From contig JACXUM010000009.1 of assembly GCA_014763895.1 (NCBI GenBank), positions 1 through 64,000 on the forward strand: a stretch of DNA of 64,000 nt. Direction: 5' to 3'. The DNA comes from Campylobacterales bacterium. GTDB lineage: Bacteria > Campylobacterota > Campylobacteria > Campylobacterales > Sulfurovaceae. The notes under the pieces were generated by a model. That model was not told where the DNA came from. It ran no database searches and saw only the letters and a program-made list of their open reading frames with translations. The translations under genes were made by a program, and so were the position numbers. Positions 36,701-44,205 of the stretch are shown here, one piece after another (the stretch's first letter is position 1; the number at the start of each line of letters is the position of its first letter).

Positions 36701-36804
36701 ATGCAGCAGGCGATCCGGTACCGATTCCGATGTGGGTTTATTATGCTATAGCAGGATTGCTTGTGCTGACCCTTTTGGCTATGAGAAACAGAAAATTAAA
36801 TTAA
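33718..36804 (+). CDS. ccsBA: Cytochrome c biogenesis protein CcsBA (fused ResB-CcsA)
   Basis: System II cytochrome c synthase exports haem and attaches it to CxxCH motifs in the periplasm. The 1028-residue chain fuses CcsB/ResB (N-terminal helices from residue 1, a periplasmic domain to about 415, a helix near 420-437) to CcsA (about 720-1028). The haem-binding WWD motif is GGVWANESWGRYWGWDPKE near 920-938. Periplasmic histidines that ligate haem lie in the CcsA helices (for example FALHVVGLGIRW-type and LHMRFIP regions). The fusion is usual in Campylobacterota. The gene fits an organism with many c-type cytochromes, such as the one at 21414-22187. Confidence 0.95.
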   Translation: MRYIFSMKMALVMLFAFGVIIGAGTFIENDYGTQTARALIYKAQWFEFFLAYFTAILVYNIVKYKSYKNKPSIFLFHFAFLVIAIGAFITRYIGYEGIMHIREGQTVNTMVSDENFFEAFASYEGKNASLEKSVYFSSMTKNHLEEELNLGSKNVHISLVKYLPTAENEVIPDPNGKTILEMKVSSGMQGQIHYLSKGDLEDLGGFYIGYDVELPTDKPTFLIREENGKFKVTFPFKMSYLKMDDRSSGEFDAGDNNLTTRVLYRFGSNAVVLKEIHEKSKLQTVSHSLKNQSGQPEYVELDVGVGDKHQTVIAKPAKGQIGELKKFDIDGVHIELRLGSKVFEVPFGIKLDKFTLERYPGSMTPASYASDVVLIDKEKNLTMPYKIYMNHVLDHRNYRLFQSSYDPDEMGTVLSVNHDPGTLPTYLGYILLAIGMIWSLFAPKGRFQMLLKGARKLQGSAVALLMALALFNGTNLHAAHTELDPKVQVAISAYSKEHTEKLGRLVVQDQMGRMKPLDTVAHEVIAKITGKSSMFGLEATQMFLGMMTQPEVYQSIPMVKIGHKKIAVTLGLPEDTKFAKFTDFFNEKDGSYKIYNDVTDATRKKPLDQSTYDKELIKIDERLNVSYMVYQGSILRIYPKADDANNKWVAPLDAIKTFDPKMSDLVKLTIAAYFQGVGEGLSTGKWENADLALKGIEKYQQTYGAAVLPSQKHIDMEIAYNRLNLFSQLVPLYLMLGLILLVFAFIHVLKPHFPIKWVMRSAWALFIVGFVLHVVGLGIRWYIAGHAPWSNAYESIVFIAGATALAGIILARRSPFALAGTAILAGITMGVAHMSFINPEITNLVPVLKSYWLMIHVATIISGDGFLGLGSILALLVLILFIVRSKKGHENIDRSIKELTNLSEMALIVGLFLLTVGNFLGGVWANESWGRYWGWDPKETWAAVTILIYAGVLHMRFIPALKSVFIYNVAATWAYSTVLMTYFGVNYYLSGLHSYAAGDPVPIPMWVYYAIAGLLVLTLLAMRNRKLN

Positions 36805-36823
36805 CTATAAAGTAATGTTAAAG

Positions 36824-36829
36824 TATAAT
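36824..36829 (+). promoter_or_regulatory. -10 box (TATAAT) of mscL
   Basis: AAGTATAATA lies 29 bases before the mscL ATG, just after the ccsBA stop. Confidence 0.5.
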
Positions 36830-36857
36830 ATTTTGTAATCAACTAGGAGATATCTCA

Positions 36858-37256
36858 ATGTTTGAAGAGTTTAAAAAGTTTTTGATCCAGGGAAATATGG
36901 TCGACATGGCGGTAGGTTTCATTTTTGGAGGGGCATTTGCCACGGTAGTCAAATCGATGGTCACCAATGTAATCATGCCTCCAATCGGGCTTTTGTTGGG
37001 TAAGGTTGATTTTTCCCAGCTTTTTATTGCACTTGATGGGAAAGAGTATGCAAATATGGAAGCTCTGGATAAGGCAGGAGCACCCGCAATCAAGTATGGG
37101 ATGTTCATTAATGATATTATCTCATTTATGATTCTCGGATTTGTTGTTTTTATGTTTATAAAGGGCTATAATAAACTCAAAGAGCCTGAACCGCAACCCA
37201 AAGCACCTGCACAGGAAGTTCTGCTTACCGAGATCAGGGATCTTCTAAAAAAATAG
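36858..37256 (+). CDS. mscL: Large-conductance mechanosensitive channel MscL
   Basis: MscL opens under membrane tension to release solutes on osmotic downshock. The 132 residues show the amphipathic start FEEFKKFLIQGNMVDMAVG, TM1 (GFIFGGAFATVVKSMV), a periplasmic loop, TM2 (ISFMILGFVVFMFI) and a C-terminal helix bundle (LLTEIRDLLKK) after a Pro-rich linker. It is preceded by AGGAGA. A stem-loop follows at 37263-37296. Confidence 0.96.
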   Translation: MFEEFKKFLIQGNMVDMAVGFIFGGAFATVVKSMVTNVIMPPIGLLLGKVDFSQLFIALDGKEYANMEALDKAGAPAIKYGMFINDIISFMILGFVVFMFIKGYNKLKEPEPQPKAPAQEVLLTEIRDLLKK

Positions 37257-37262
37257 TTTAAC

Positions 37263-37296
37263 AGCCTGACTCCACTTTGCATGGAAGTTCGGGCTT
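37263..37296 (+). terminator. Probable terminator after mscL
   Basis: AGCCTGACTCCA and TGGAAGTTCGGGCT pair with one G-U and two bulged bases over a 7-base loop, followed by TTATTCTGTCT. It lies 7 bases after the mscL stop and 10 bases before the end of the convergent YhcH-type gene, so it could serve both. Confidence 0.5.
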
Positions 37297-37305
37297 ATTC
37301 TGTCT

Positions 37306-37779
37306 CTACAAAGTTTCTAAAAGATCTGCTTTGATCTTTACAACTACTTTTTTGATCTGTTTTGGGGTATTGTCTGTCATAAGAGCAGCCATATGGGCAT
37401 CATGCGGATAGAGCATGATGAAAGTTCCTGGAGTGATGTTTGCAGAACTTCGTCCGGGGCTCGAACGTTGATATAGTTCGATATCCTTGGTTGCATCATA
37501 GGGTTCTTCGATGATCAGATCGTCACGGTTGGCACACTCAAACCGTTCTGCTCCGTCCAAAACAGTTTGGATATCAACATATTTTCGGTGTGATTCGAGC
37601 ATAGATGTTTCAGGGGTACCGGTAGAGTAACACATGACGATCGCAAAGATATCATCACCTTCTATGGTGTATTTTCCTTCAGCTGTTTGGGGTGTCAAAG
37701 AGTCCAAAAATGTAAATGCTTTGTTCCATGCAGGTCCGAAATGGTAGAGATTTTTGTTTTGTAATGTATCGATGATCAT
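37306..37779 (-). CDS. YhcH/YjgK/YiaL family protein
   Basis: A 157-residue cupin-like protein of the YhcH/YjgK/YiaL (DUF386, EbgC-like) family. Typical pieces are GKYTIEGDDIFAIV, the central LESHRKYVDIQTVLDG (His and Asp metal or sugar ligands), and MLYPHDAHMA near the end. Some members are linked to sialic acid or sugar metabolism (anomerase-like), but no sugar operon is present here. It begins 39 bases from the end of the ThiF-like gene on the same strand. Confidence 0.85.
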   Translation of the reverse strand: MIIDTLQNKNLYHFGPAWNKAFTFLDSLTPQTAEGKYTIEGDDIFAIVMCYSTGTPETSMLESHRKYVDIQTVLDGAERFECANRDDLIIEEPYDATKDIELYQRSSPGRSSANITPGTFIMLYPHDAHMAALMTDNTPKQIKKVVVKIKADLLETL

Positions 37780-37818
37780 GACATTCCTTTTTTATATTCA
37801 GACATTAAAGAGAGTAAA

Positions 37819-38460
37819 TCATTTCTTTTGGATAATTTTTTTAATGGCCTCTGAGCAGATCGTCAGTCCAAATGCCCCCGTGACGGCCACACAGGAGCCT
37901 TTTTCTTTGCATTTGTCCTCTTCAGGGGAAAAAACAACGGTGAAATTCCTGTCAAATTTGGCTTTTTTGAGTTCATTGCGTATTTTTCTGGCAAGCGCAT
38001 CGCCATGTGTTTTCCAGATCGAAGCCACTTCGATCTTGGAGGTTTCAAAACGTTTGGCAGAACCTAAAGACATGATCAGTTTTTTATAGCATTTTTTTGC
38101 AATCTCGATCTTCACCTTGGTTGTATCAGCCGCATCGATGATAAGGTCATAAGGCTCAAAATCAAAGGATGCCACCCACGCCATATCCATTTTTTGATGG
38201 ATCGCTTCAATGCCTGGATAAAGCTCTTTGAGTCGTTCCGTTTTGAATGCGCCCACCGCATCCGAACCTATCTGCCTGTTTTGATTGGTTTCATCATAGA
38301 CATCATAATCCACGATGGTGATATGATGAACACCGCTTCGATAAAGACAGTCAAGCGCGTAGCTTCCTACTCCGCCAACCCCAAGAATGAGAACTTTGGC
38401 CAATTGAAGCTTTTGAAAATCTTCTTCGCCAAACAGTATTTTACAACGTTGAAATCTCAT
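37819..38460 (-). CDS. ThiF/HesA-family adenylyltransferase, TcdA-like
   Basis: A 213-residue E1-like protein. The nucleotide-binding loop is ILGVGGVGSYALDCL near 24-38, DYDVYDETNQNRQ follows (the Arg/Asn ATP contacts) and VIDAADTTKVKIEIA is the crossover region. Relatives include TcdA/CsdL, which makes the cyclic form of t6A37 in tRNA, and MoeB/ThiF, which adenylate sulfur carriers. The C-terminal part lacks paired CxxC zinc sites, which favours TcdA. The start is ATG 38460, overlapping the surE stop as ATGA. Confidence 0.82.
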   Translation of the reverse strand: MRFQRCKILFGEEDFQKLQLAKVLILGVGGVGSYALDCLYRSGVHHITIVDYDVYDETNQNRQIGSDAVGAFKTERLKELYPGIEAIHQKMDMAWVASFDFEPYDLIIDAADTTKVKIEIAKKCYKKLIMSLGSAKRFETSKIEVASIWKTHGDALARKIRNELKKAKFDRNFTVVFSPEEDKCKEKGSCVAVTGAFGLTICSEAIKKIIQKK

Positions 38461-39236
38461 AACCACTGCTCTAATATGTCAATATCATCATGACTGGTCA
38501 TATCCAAATGTACCGGAGTGATGGAGACATAACCCTGATTGACCGCTTCAAAATCTGTGATATGTCCGTCAGTTATATGCCAATCAAGCCTAGGCAGGCC
38601 TATCCAAAAGTATTCATATCCCCTAGGATTCCAATGTACATGTGCGTCATTGCCATAAGCCCGTTTGCCAGCACGTGTGATCTTAAAGCCTTTACACTCA
38701 TGAAGTGGAATCGGAGGAACATTGACATTGAGAAATTTACGTTCAGGAAGCGGGAATTCCCCTTCAAAGATACGTTTGACAAGCGTAGTTATCGAATCTT
38801 GGGCAAGTTCATAACCCAAGTCATCAATATTTTGGCATTTATCATGGCATACCTGTGAAATAGCGATGGCTGGTATTCCCTGAAGGACGGCTTCCATTGC
38901 AGCTGCTGCAGTACCTGAGTAGGTGATATCCTCACCCATATTGGCGCCTTTATTGATACCTGATATTACAAGATCTGGCCGGTGGGTATCATTGAAAAGT
39001 TTATTGAGTGATAGAAAGATACAGTCAGTAGGCGTACCGTCATCGAGTTTGAAAAAATCATCATCCAATTCGATGAAACGAAGCGGACGGGTAAGCGTAA
39101 GTGAATGGCCACAGGCGGATTTCTCTACAGTCGGTGCTACAACCGTAACATTGCCTAACGGTTTGAGTGCCTCTACGAGTGCATGCAACCCTTTGGATTC
39201 GAAGCCGTCATCATTGGTTACAAGTATTTGTTTCAT
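38457..39236 (-). CDS. surE: 5'/3'-nucleotidase SurE
   Basis: SurE is a metal-dependent nucleoside monophosphatase involved in stress survival. The 259 residues show the N-terminal metal site TNDDGFESKGL (DD at 8-9), the PTVEKSACGHSLTL loop and the asparagine metal ligand in VISGINKGANMGEDITYSGTA, quoted here in two parts as GINKGANMGED and TYSGTA. It is translationally coupled to the ThiF-like gene downstream. Confidence 0.95.
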   Translation of the reverse strand: MKQILVTNDDGFESKGLHALVEALKPLGNVTVVAPTVEKSACGHSLTLTRPLRFIELDDDFFKLDDGTPTDCIFLSLNKLFNDTHRPDLVISGINKGANMGEDITYSGTAAAAMEAVLQGIPAIAISQVCHDKCQNIDDLGYELAQDSITTLVKRIFEGEFPLPERKFLNVNVPPIPLHECKGFKITRAGKRAYGNDAHVHWNPRGYEYFWIGLPRLDWHITDGHITDFEAVNQGYVSITPVHLDMTSHDDIDILEQWL

Positions 39237-39367
39237 TATACTGCTTTTCTTTTGGATTTTAAAACAACAAAATATTAAACCTATTTATCATTAAGGTAAG
39301 AAGATGCTGTCTTAGGGATCAAATTGATTATAGTTGCTATTATAGCCTGTTTCTGTATAAAGACAAA

Positions 39368-39392
39368 TCTTTGGTATAATACTTTCCAAAGA
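39368..39392 (+). promoter_or_regulatory. greA promoter: TATAAT flanked by a 7-bp inverted repeat
   Basis: TATAAT at 39375-39380 lies 50 bases before the greA GTG. It is bracketed by TCTTTGG (39368-39374) and CCAAAGA (39386-39392), a perfect inverted repeat with an 11-base spacer. This could be an operator covering the -10 and the start of transcription, or it could fold in the nascent mRNA only in part. Bases 39237-39367 hold nothing else I can assign. Confidence 0.45.
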
Positions 39393-39429
39393 CAAAGATA
39401 GAATAAATTCGCTATATAAAGGATGTTGT

Positions 39430-39924
39430 GTGCAAAAAGAACCGATGTTGAAAGAGACCTACAATAAATTATCAAAAGAGTTGGAACGTTTAAAAACGGT
39501 CGAGAGGGCTGCTATTGCAAAAGCGATCGATGAGGCCAGAGAACTTGGCGATCTTAAAGAGAATGCCGAGTATCATGCCGCTAAAGAAAGACAAGGTTTG
39601 ATGGAAGCACGTATATCAGAATTGACTGATATCGTAGGCCGTGCTCAGGTGGTGGATCCTTCAACCTTGGCACATATACGTGTTTGTTTCGGTTCTACCG
39701 TTGTTTTAACAGATCAGTCAAGCGGAGAAGAGGTTTGTTATACCATCGTCGGAGGGCAGGAATCCAGTCCCCAAAAAGGTTTAATCTCTATCCAGTCACC
39801 CATGGCAAGAGTTTTGTTGGGAAAAGAAGAGGGTGATGAAGTGGAACTGACATTGCCAAGCGGACAGAAAACCTATGATATCGAAGAGGTATGTTATAAA
39901 GAGATTATTCTAGAGCAAAAGTAA
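39430..39924 (+). CDS. greA: Transcription elongation factor GreA
   Basis: GreA enters the RNA polymerase secondary channel and stimulates cleavage of backtracked RNA. The 164 residues have the N-terminal coiled coil with the acidic tip (ELGDLKENAEYHAAKERQG near 42-60) and a C-terminal FKBP-like domain (SPMARVLLGKEEGDEVEL). The start is GTG 39430, preceded by AAAGGA at a suitable distance, and MQKEPM matches relatives. argC follows 17 bases downstream. Confidence 0.96.
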   Translation: MQKEPMLKETYNKLSKELERLKTVERAAIAKAIDEARELGDLKENAEYHAAKERQGLMEARISELTDIVGRAQVVDPSTLAHIRVCFGSTVVLTDQSSGEEVCYTIVGGQESSPQKGLISIQSPMARVLLGKEEGDEVELTLPSGQKTYDIEEVCYKEIILEQK

Positions 39925-39941
39925 AAAGAGAAGGTAGTTAG

Positions 39942-40949
39942 ATGATAAAAGTGGGTGTAGTAGGGGCGAGCGGATATACCGGTTTGGAACTGGTCAAAAT
40001 GCTTGTTTCCCATCCCGGATTTGAGTTGACCTATCTGGCAACTACGACGGGTGATAGTATGATAGAGCAATTACATCCTTCGTTAAGCGGTGTGATTACG
40101 ATGGATGTATCCAAAGCTGATCCTGCTGACGTTGTAAAACATTGTGAATTGGTATTTCTTGCACTGCCTCATCAGGCTTCGATGGGATTTGCAAAAGAGA
40201 TCATCGAAGAGGGTGTAAAAGTAGTTGACTTATCTGCCGATTACCGTCTTGAGCTTGATACGTATGAGAAGACCTATTGTAAACATGAAGATCCGTCGCA
40301 TCTGGATGAAGCGGTTTATGCTTTGATTGAGTATTATAGGGAAGATCTTAAAAAAGCAAGAGTGGCCGCAGGACCTGGATGCTATCCAACCGCAACGCTG
40401 CTTGGTATCTTACCTTTTATTCCGTATATTGACAGTTCGGCACCTTTGTTCGTCGATGCAAAATCTGGGGTAAGCGGGGCTGGGAAAAAGCTTTCAGAAA
40501 CGACCCATTTCGTAACGATCAATGACAATATCTTTGCCTATAATCCATTAAAACACCGTCATGCTCCAGAAATTGCCGAAAAGATTGAAAAAATTCATGG
40601 CGCCAAAATGAATGTGAATTTCGTTCCCCATCTCATCCCTGCAACAAGAGGAGAGCTCATCTCTGTCTACGCGACTTTAAAAGAAGATATCGATCCGATC
40701 GAGATACTTAAAAAGCATTATGCCAATGATCAGTTCATCCGTATCCGTGAAACTCCTGTCGATATCAAAAGTACGGCGGGTACACATTTTTGTGATATCT
40801 ACGCGGCAAGAAATGGTAACGGGCTTTTTGTGAACTCTGCCATTGACAATCTTTTGCGTGGAGCCAGCTCACAGGCATTGGCAGCAGCCAACCTGATGTG
40901 CGGCTATGAAGAGGGGATGGGACTGCCTATAATTGCGTATGTTCCATAA
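39942..40949 (+). CDS. argC: N-acetyl-gamma-glutamyl-phosphate reductase
   Basis: ArgC reduces N-acetylglutamyl phosphate with NADPH, the third step of arginine synthesis. The 335 residues show the Rossmann motif GVVGASGYTGLEL (residues 4-16), the catalytic cysteine in AGPGCYPTATLLG near 146 and DAKSGVSGAG. It is flanked by greA and an LpxH-like gene in one run; no other arg gene is in the window. Confidence 0.96.
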   Translation: MIKVGVVGASGYTGLELVKMLVSHPGFELTYLATTTGDSMIEQLHPSLSGVITMDVSKADPADVVKHCELVFLALPHQASMGFAKEIIEEGVKVVDLSADYRLELDTYEKTYCKHEDPSHLDEAVYALIEYYREDLKKARVAAGPGCYPTATLLGILPFIPYIDSSAPLFVDAKSGVSGAGKKLSETTHFVTINDNIFAYNPLKHRHAPEIAEKIEKIHGAKMNVNFVPHLIPATRGELISVYATLKEDIDPIEILKKHYANDQFIRIRETPVDIKSTAGTHFCDIYAARNGNGLFVNSAIDNLLRGASSQALAAANLMCGYEEGMGLPIIAYVP

Positions 40950-40966
40950 GATAAAGGTTGAGAGTA

Positions 40967-41659
40967 GTGGAGAGTAGAGAGATCAAAGAAGGTGCGATTT
41001 TTGTCGCCGACTCTCACTACCCCCATCATGGAGATGCTTTTTTATCTCTTCTTAAAAAGCTTGATCAGGGTGAGTTGTATACGCCCCAGCTCTTTTTAAT
41101 GGGTGACAACTTCGATCTGCTGTTTGGTTATAACGATTATATCCGGACTTTTTCCACTGAGGCCATTGTACTTTTGCAGAAACTCTCCCATAAACTTGAA
41201 ATTCACTATTTTGAAGGGAATCATGATTTTTGTCTTTCAGGTCTTTTCACAAATATTCATGTCTACAGCAGGGAAGAACAGCCGGTATGGTTCGCACTGA
41301 ATGGAAAAAAAGCAGCGCTTTCACACGGGGATAAGTATACGATGGGATGGGGTTATGATCTATATTGCAACTTGCTTCGCAATCCTCTTACACTTCGCAT
41401 GTTAAAGCCTTTGCAAAAACCGATCATCGATTATCAAATGCGATTACTCTCCCAAAAAAATATTTGTCAATCTTTTGAAGGATTTGAGAAACGTGTTGAC
41501 AACATCCTGAAGCATTATATGGATGCAGATATTGTGATAGAAGGGCATTTCCATCAAGCCAAAAAGATAGGAAAATATCTCTCTCTCCCTTCTTTGGCGT
41601 GTCAGAAAAAAATAGGTGTCATCCAAGACGGCAACCTAGTATTCTATCCTTTCACCTAA
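40967..41659 (+). CDS. UDP-2,3-diacylglucosamine diphosphatase-like metallophosphoesterase
   Basis: A 230-residue calcineurin-like phosphoesterase. Metal ligands are seen in FVADSHYPHHGD (D-x-H), FLMGDNFDLL (GDxxD), FEGNHDF (GNHD), LSHGDKYT and EGHFHQAKK. The order, size and DNFDLL/GNHDF spacing fit LpxH-type enzymes that cleave UDP-2,3-diacylglucosamine to lipid X in lipid A synthesis. GTG 40967 stands 9 bases after AAAGG; the TTG at 40958 directly abuts it and is less likely. Another cytoplasmic phosphodiesterase role cannot be excluded. Confidence 0.78.
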   Translation: MESREIKEGAIFVADSHYPHHGDAFLSLLKKLDQGELYTPQLFLMGDNFDLLFGYNDYIRTFSTEAIVLLQKLSHKLEIHYFEGNHDFCLSGLFTNIHVYSREEQPVWFALNGKKAALSHGDKYTMGWGYDLYCNLLRNPLTLRMLKPLQKPIIDYQMRLLSQKNICQSFEGFEKRVDNILKHYMDADIVIEGHFHQAKKIGKYLSLPSLACQKKIGVIQDGNLVFYPFT

Positions 41660-41693
41660 GTATTGATTCGCTTAGAGTGGAAGGGTAATTTCT

Positions 41694-41903
41694 TTAATAA
41701 TTGTCGTACTTTCCTGCATTGATATCTCCACGCATCACATCGATCTTTTCTTGGATAATATCGATAAGAATTTCTGCAGCTTTTCTATTATCCGCTTCAG
41801 CTACATCCCAATTGGTTATCTTCATATTAGCTTTAAATAATAATTCAACTTCATTTTGAATCTCATCTTTACGACTGTGTAACTCTTTTTCAACAATATC
41901 CAT
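41694..41903 (-). CDS. Small helical protein of unknown function
   Basis: A 69-residue protein with no recognised family. It is charged and almost wholly helical (EKELHSRKDEIQNEVELL, ADNRKAAEILIDIIQEKI) with no cysteine and no membrane segment. The ribosome binding site AAAGGAG 6 bases before ATG is strong, which supports real translation. It stands alone between convergent and tandem neighbours, 55 bases from the stress-protein gene. Confidence 0.55.
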   Translation of the reverse strand: MDIVEKELHSRKDEIQNEVELLFKANMKITNWDVAEADNRKAAEILIDIIQEKIDVMRGDINAGKYDNY

Positions 41904-41958
41904 TTTCTACTCCTTTGAAATAAATTTATTCTATCATAATTTTAGTCTACTATGCATA

Positions 41959-42780
41959 TCATTTTTCTCTACAAACAAATATATCGGTTTTTGAAAGCGA
42001 TAGTATGTTTTTTACTGCCATGTCAAGGAGGGTATCTTCTGTTGCAAGAATGACAAGGATATCGGCATTATGTTTTTTGGATTCGGCTACGATATCTTCA
42101 TCGATACTGAATTCGCTGAGTTTAAATGTTCCTTCCAGCCCATGCTGTCTGCAAAAAAGGTCAAAATGGCTTTTTTCTGCTCCGATGACCTCTTCTTCTT
42201 CGACCATTTCCAAAGTCGTGTCGTAGGGAATCATCCCTGATGATATGAACGGATCGGTCAGGGGATAGAAGAAATACTGTTCATTCTGCAAGAGATGCAG
42301 TTTGCTGCCTTCAAATAATGTTTGAATAAAGGGAAGGCAGTAGTTTTCAACCCGCGTATTGTCCAATGCCACCAAAACTTTTTCATACGTTTTTTGACTT
42401 TCTTTCAGTATCAGTGTAGGAACATTACAAGAAGTTAGCAATGCTTTGGTGATATTCTCTTCAAAAGGTGTGATGATCATGGTGTGATGTTCATGTTCAA
42501 GTTCGAGCATTGCCCGGCCTACGGTATCGTTTTCGTAGACAAAGACAACGATCCCATCCATTCCTGTCTCTTTGGCCTGGGAGTGTAGAGTTTGTTTGAT
42601 CGTTTCGATATTTTCATGATTTTCACCATAAACAGGGAGCTCAAAGAGGGCTTTTTCGATCACAAAAAGAAAAGTGAGTGATATATCATGTGCTTTTGCT
42701 ATCTGTGCAGCTCTCTTGAAAAGCATTTGAGATTTTTGGATGTCGTTGCATACACATAGTAACCTATTGATTCCCTTCAT
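41959..42780 (-). CDS. Universal stress protein (UspA family), two domains
   Basis: A 273-residue tandem UspA-like protein. Each half starts with a Usp beta-strand: INRLLCVCNDIQKSQMLFKR and EKVLVALDNTRVENYCLPF. The ATP-binding glycine motif (GxxGxxxS) is not kept: the first half reads HTMIITPFEENITKALLTSC and the second ADILVILATEDTLLDMA. This suggests a non-ATP-binding or specialised member. ATG 42780 follows AAGGGG by 6 bases; the frame upstream to 42819 lacks a site. Confidence 0.75.
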   Translation of the reverse strand: MKGINRLLCVCNDIQKSQMLFKRAAQIAKAHDISLTFLFVIEKALFELPVYGENHENIETIKQTLHSQAKETGMDGIVVFVYENDTVGRAMLELEHEHHTMIITPFEENITKALLTSCNVPTLILKESQKTYEKVLVALDNTRVENYCLPFIQTLFEGSKLHLLQNEQYFFYPLTDPFISSGMIPYDTTLEMVEEEEVIGAEKSHFDLFCRQHGLEGTFKLSEFSIDEDIVAESKKHNADILVILATEDTLLDMAVKNILSLSKTDIFVCREK

Positions 42781-42861
42781 CCTATCCCCTTTATCATCGT
42801 TTTTTTTATTGTAGCACAATTTGGGAGAATATGGTATCTAAGGGAAAAGATTGAAGAGATC

Positions 42862-43167
42862 TTATTTGGCGAAAGCAGGTTGCAGCTCTTTGACTTTGCA
42901 GAGCTTTTCAGTATAAAAACTTCCAAAAGGGATCAGTGACAAAATGAAAAAGAAAAGGGTTTCTTTGGGACTGAACGGTATGGCTCTTTTTGCTTCCAAA
43001 AGCTGATAGACAAATGCGATGAAGAGTAGCCCGTGAATCATTCCTGTGATCTTCGTAGCCATTGGATATCCCATCATGTATTTCACCGGCATCGCGATGA
43101 AAAGCAGGATAAGAAATGAATAGCCTTCGATTTTATTGATAAGACGGAATTTTTTTAATTCAGACAT
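42862..43167 (-). CDS. DUF3817 family membrane protein
   Basis: A 101-residue integral membrane protein of the DUF3817 family with three helices (FLILLFIAMPVKYMMG, ITGMIHGLLFIAFVYQLLEA, ETLFFFILSLIPFGSFYTE). GMIHG and the closing PFGSFYTEK are typical of the family. No function is known. It begins 5 bases after metF on the same strand. Confidence 0.82.
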   Translation of the reverse strand: MSELKKFRLINKIEGYSFLILLFIAMPVKYMMGYPMATKITGMIHGLLFIAFVYQLLEAKRAIPFSPKETLFFFILSLIPFGSFYTEKLCKVKELQPAFAK

Positions 43168-43172
43168 AAAAA

Positions 43173-44090
43173 TTATCCAATCAACTCACTACAAAGATCA
43201 AACCGATTATGTGTCATGATATGCACTTTGGGGTGGATTGCCATGATTTCATCAAAGATACGCTTGGAAAGGGCAAAGCCGACTTCCTGCTCTTTGGCTT
43301 CGCCATCCATCGCTGCAAGATTCATCTCATCAATGATGGCTTTTGGAACCGTGATGCCCGGTACATGGTCACTGATGAAGTTTGCTGTTTTTGCACGCAC
43401 GACAGGGAACTGTCCCAGGATGAGCTGGGCATCTTTGGCTGTATCCCTGATACTCATCTCCTTGGCCTCTTCGAAGAGTTCCAAAAGCAGTTTGGCATTT
43501 TCAAGATCGTAAACAGGTTGCGTGATGATCGCTCTCGCACCGTAGTCCAGCTTTTTGACGATCTTTTTTTGCAGCCGTTTCATATCTTTGGCATAGGCGT
43601 TGCTGACCGCAAACGGGTAGATCGGTTTGGGGGCCGGGTTCAGCGGTTTGTTGCTGTAGTCAACCCCTCTGTTCAGATGGTAGATGATGCTTAAAAGCAA
43701 GGTCGAGTCGCGCTCCAAAACGCCTTTTACTTCAGGTTGGTCCGAATATTTTGCGGGGTCCCCAGTCAGAGCCAGGATACAGCGCAGGTCAAAGTCATTT
43801 GCACCCAATAGGGAAGATTGCAGTGAGAGCTTGTTCTTATCCCTCATACTCATGGTAGCAATGACAGGTTTGTTCAATGACTGTTGCACTTTGATTGCTG
43901 AGAGGAGACCGGACATCTTGAGTTTTGCCAATGGATTGTCCGTGGTGGTGAACCCGGTTACTTTGTTCTGAAGATCGTGTTTTTTGATCTCTTCGATGAT
44001 CGGGGTGATGGATGCACCATGCGGGGGATTGATCTCGACGGTGATAAATGGCTGTGCGCTGCAAAGCGTTTGACAAAATTGTTCAAACAT
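43173..44090 (-). CDS. Methylenetetrahydrofolate reductase family protein
   Basis: A 305-residue TIM-barrel flavoprotein of the MetF family, which reduces 5,10-methylene-THF to 5-methyl-THF for methionine synthesis or works in one-carbon routes. The opening FITVEINPPHG holds the catalytic Glu. ILALTGDPAKYSD is the FAD-binding region, GARAIITQPVYDLENA the folate site and LGQFPVVRAKTANFI follows. It differs in spacing from E. coli MetF and resembles the shorter MTHFR-like reductases that lack a C-terminal regulatory domain. Confidence 0.85.
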   Translation of the reverse strand: MFEQFCQTLCSAQPFITVEINPPHGASITPIIEEIKKHDLQNKVTGFTTTDNPLAKLKMSGLLSAIKVQQSLNKPVIATMSMRDKNKLSLQSSLLGANDFDLRCILALTGDPAKYSDQPEVKGVLERDSTLLLSIIYHLNRGVDYSNKPLNPAPKPIYPFAVSNAYAKDMKRLQKKIVKKLDYGARAIITQPVYDLENAKLLLELFEEAKEMSIRDTAKDAQLILGQFPVVRAKTANFISDHVPGITVPKAIIDEMNLAAMDGEAKEQEVGFALSKRIFDEIMAIHPKVHIMTHNRFDLCSELIG

Positions 44091-44122
44091 GATGATTACT
44101 CGTACCTTTTTGGTTTATTGGC

Positions 44123-44128
44123 TATAAT
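44123..44128 (+). promoter_or_regulatory. -10 box (TATAAT) of serB
   Basis: TTGGCTATAATTTT lies 78 bases before the serB ATG, between it and the divergent metF-like gene. Confidence 0.5.
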
Positions 44129-44205
44129 TTTATCGAAAATAAGCATAGAAGGTTATTATGGCGGTGAGAACGGACTGCTATGATAAAGGACATAAAGAGA
44201 GAAAA

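Noticed and set aside
43209-43694. Plus-strand frame of 161 codons inside the metF-like gene
   Set aside because: Shadow of the conserved minus-strand gene; no start signals.
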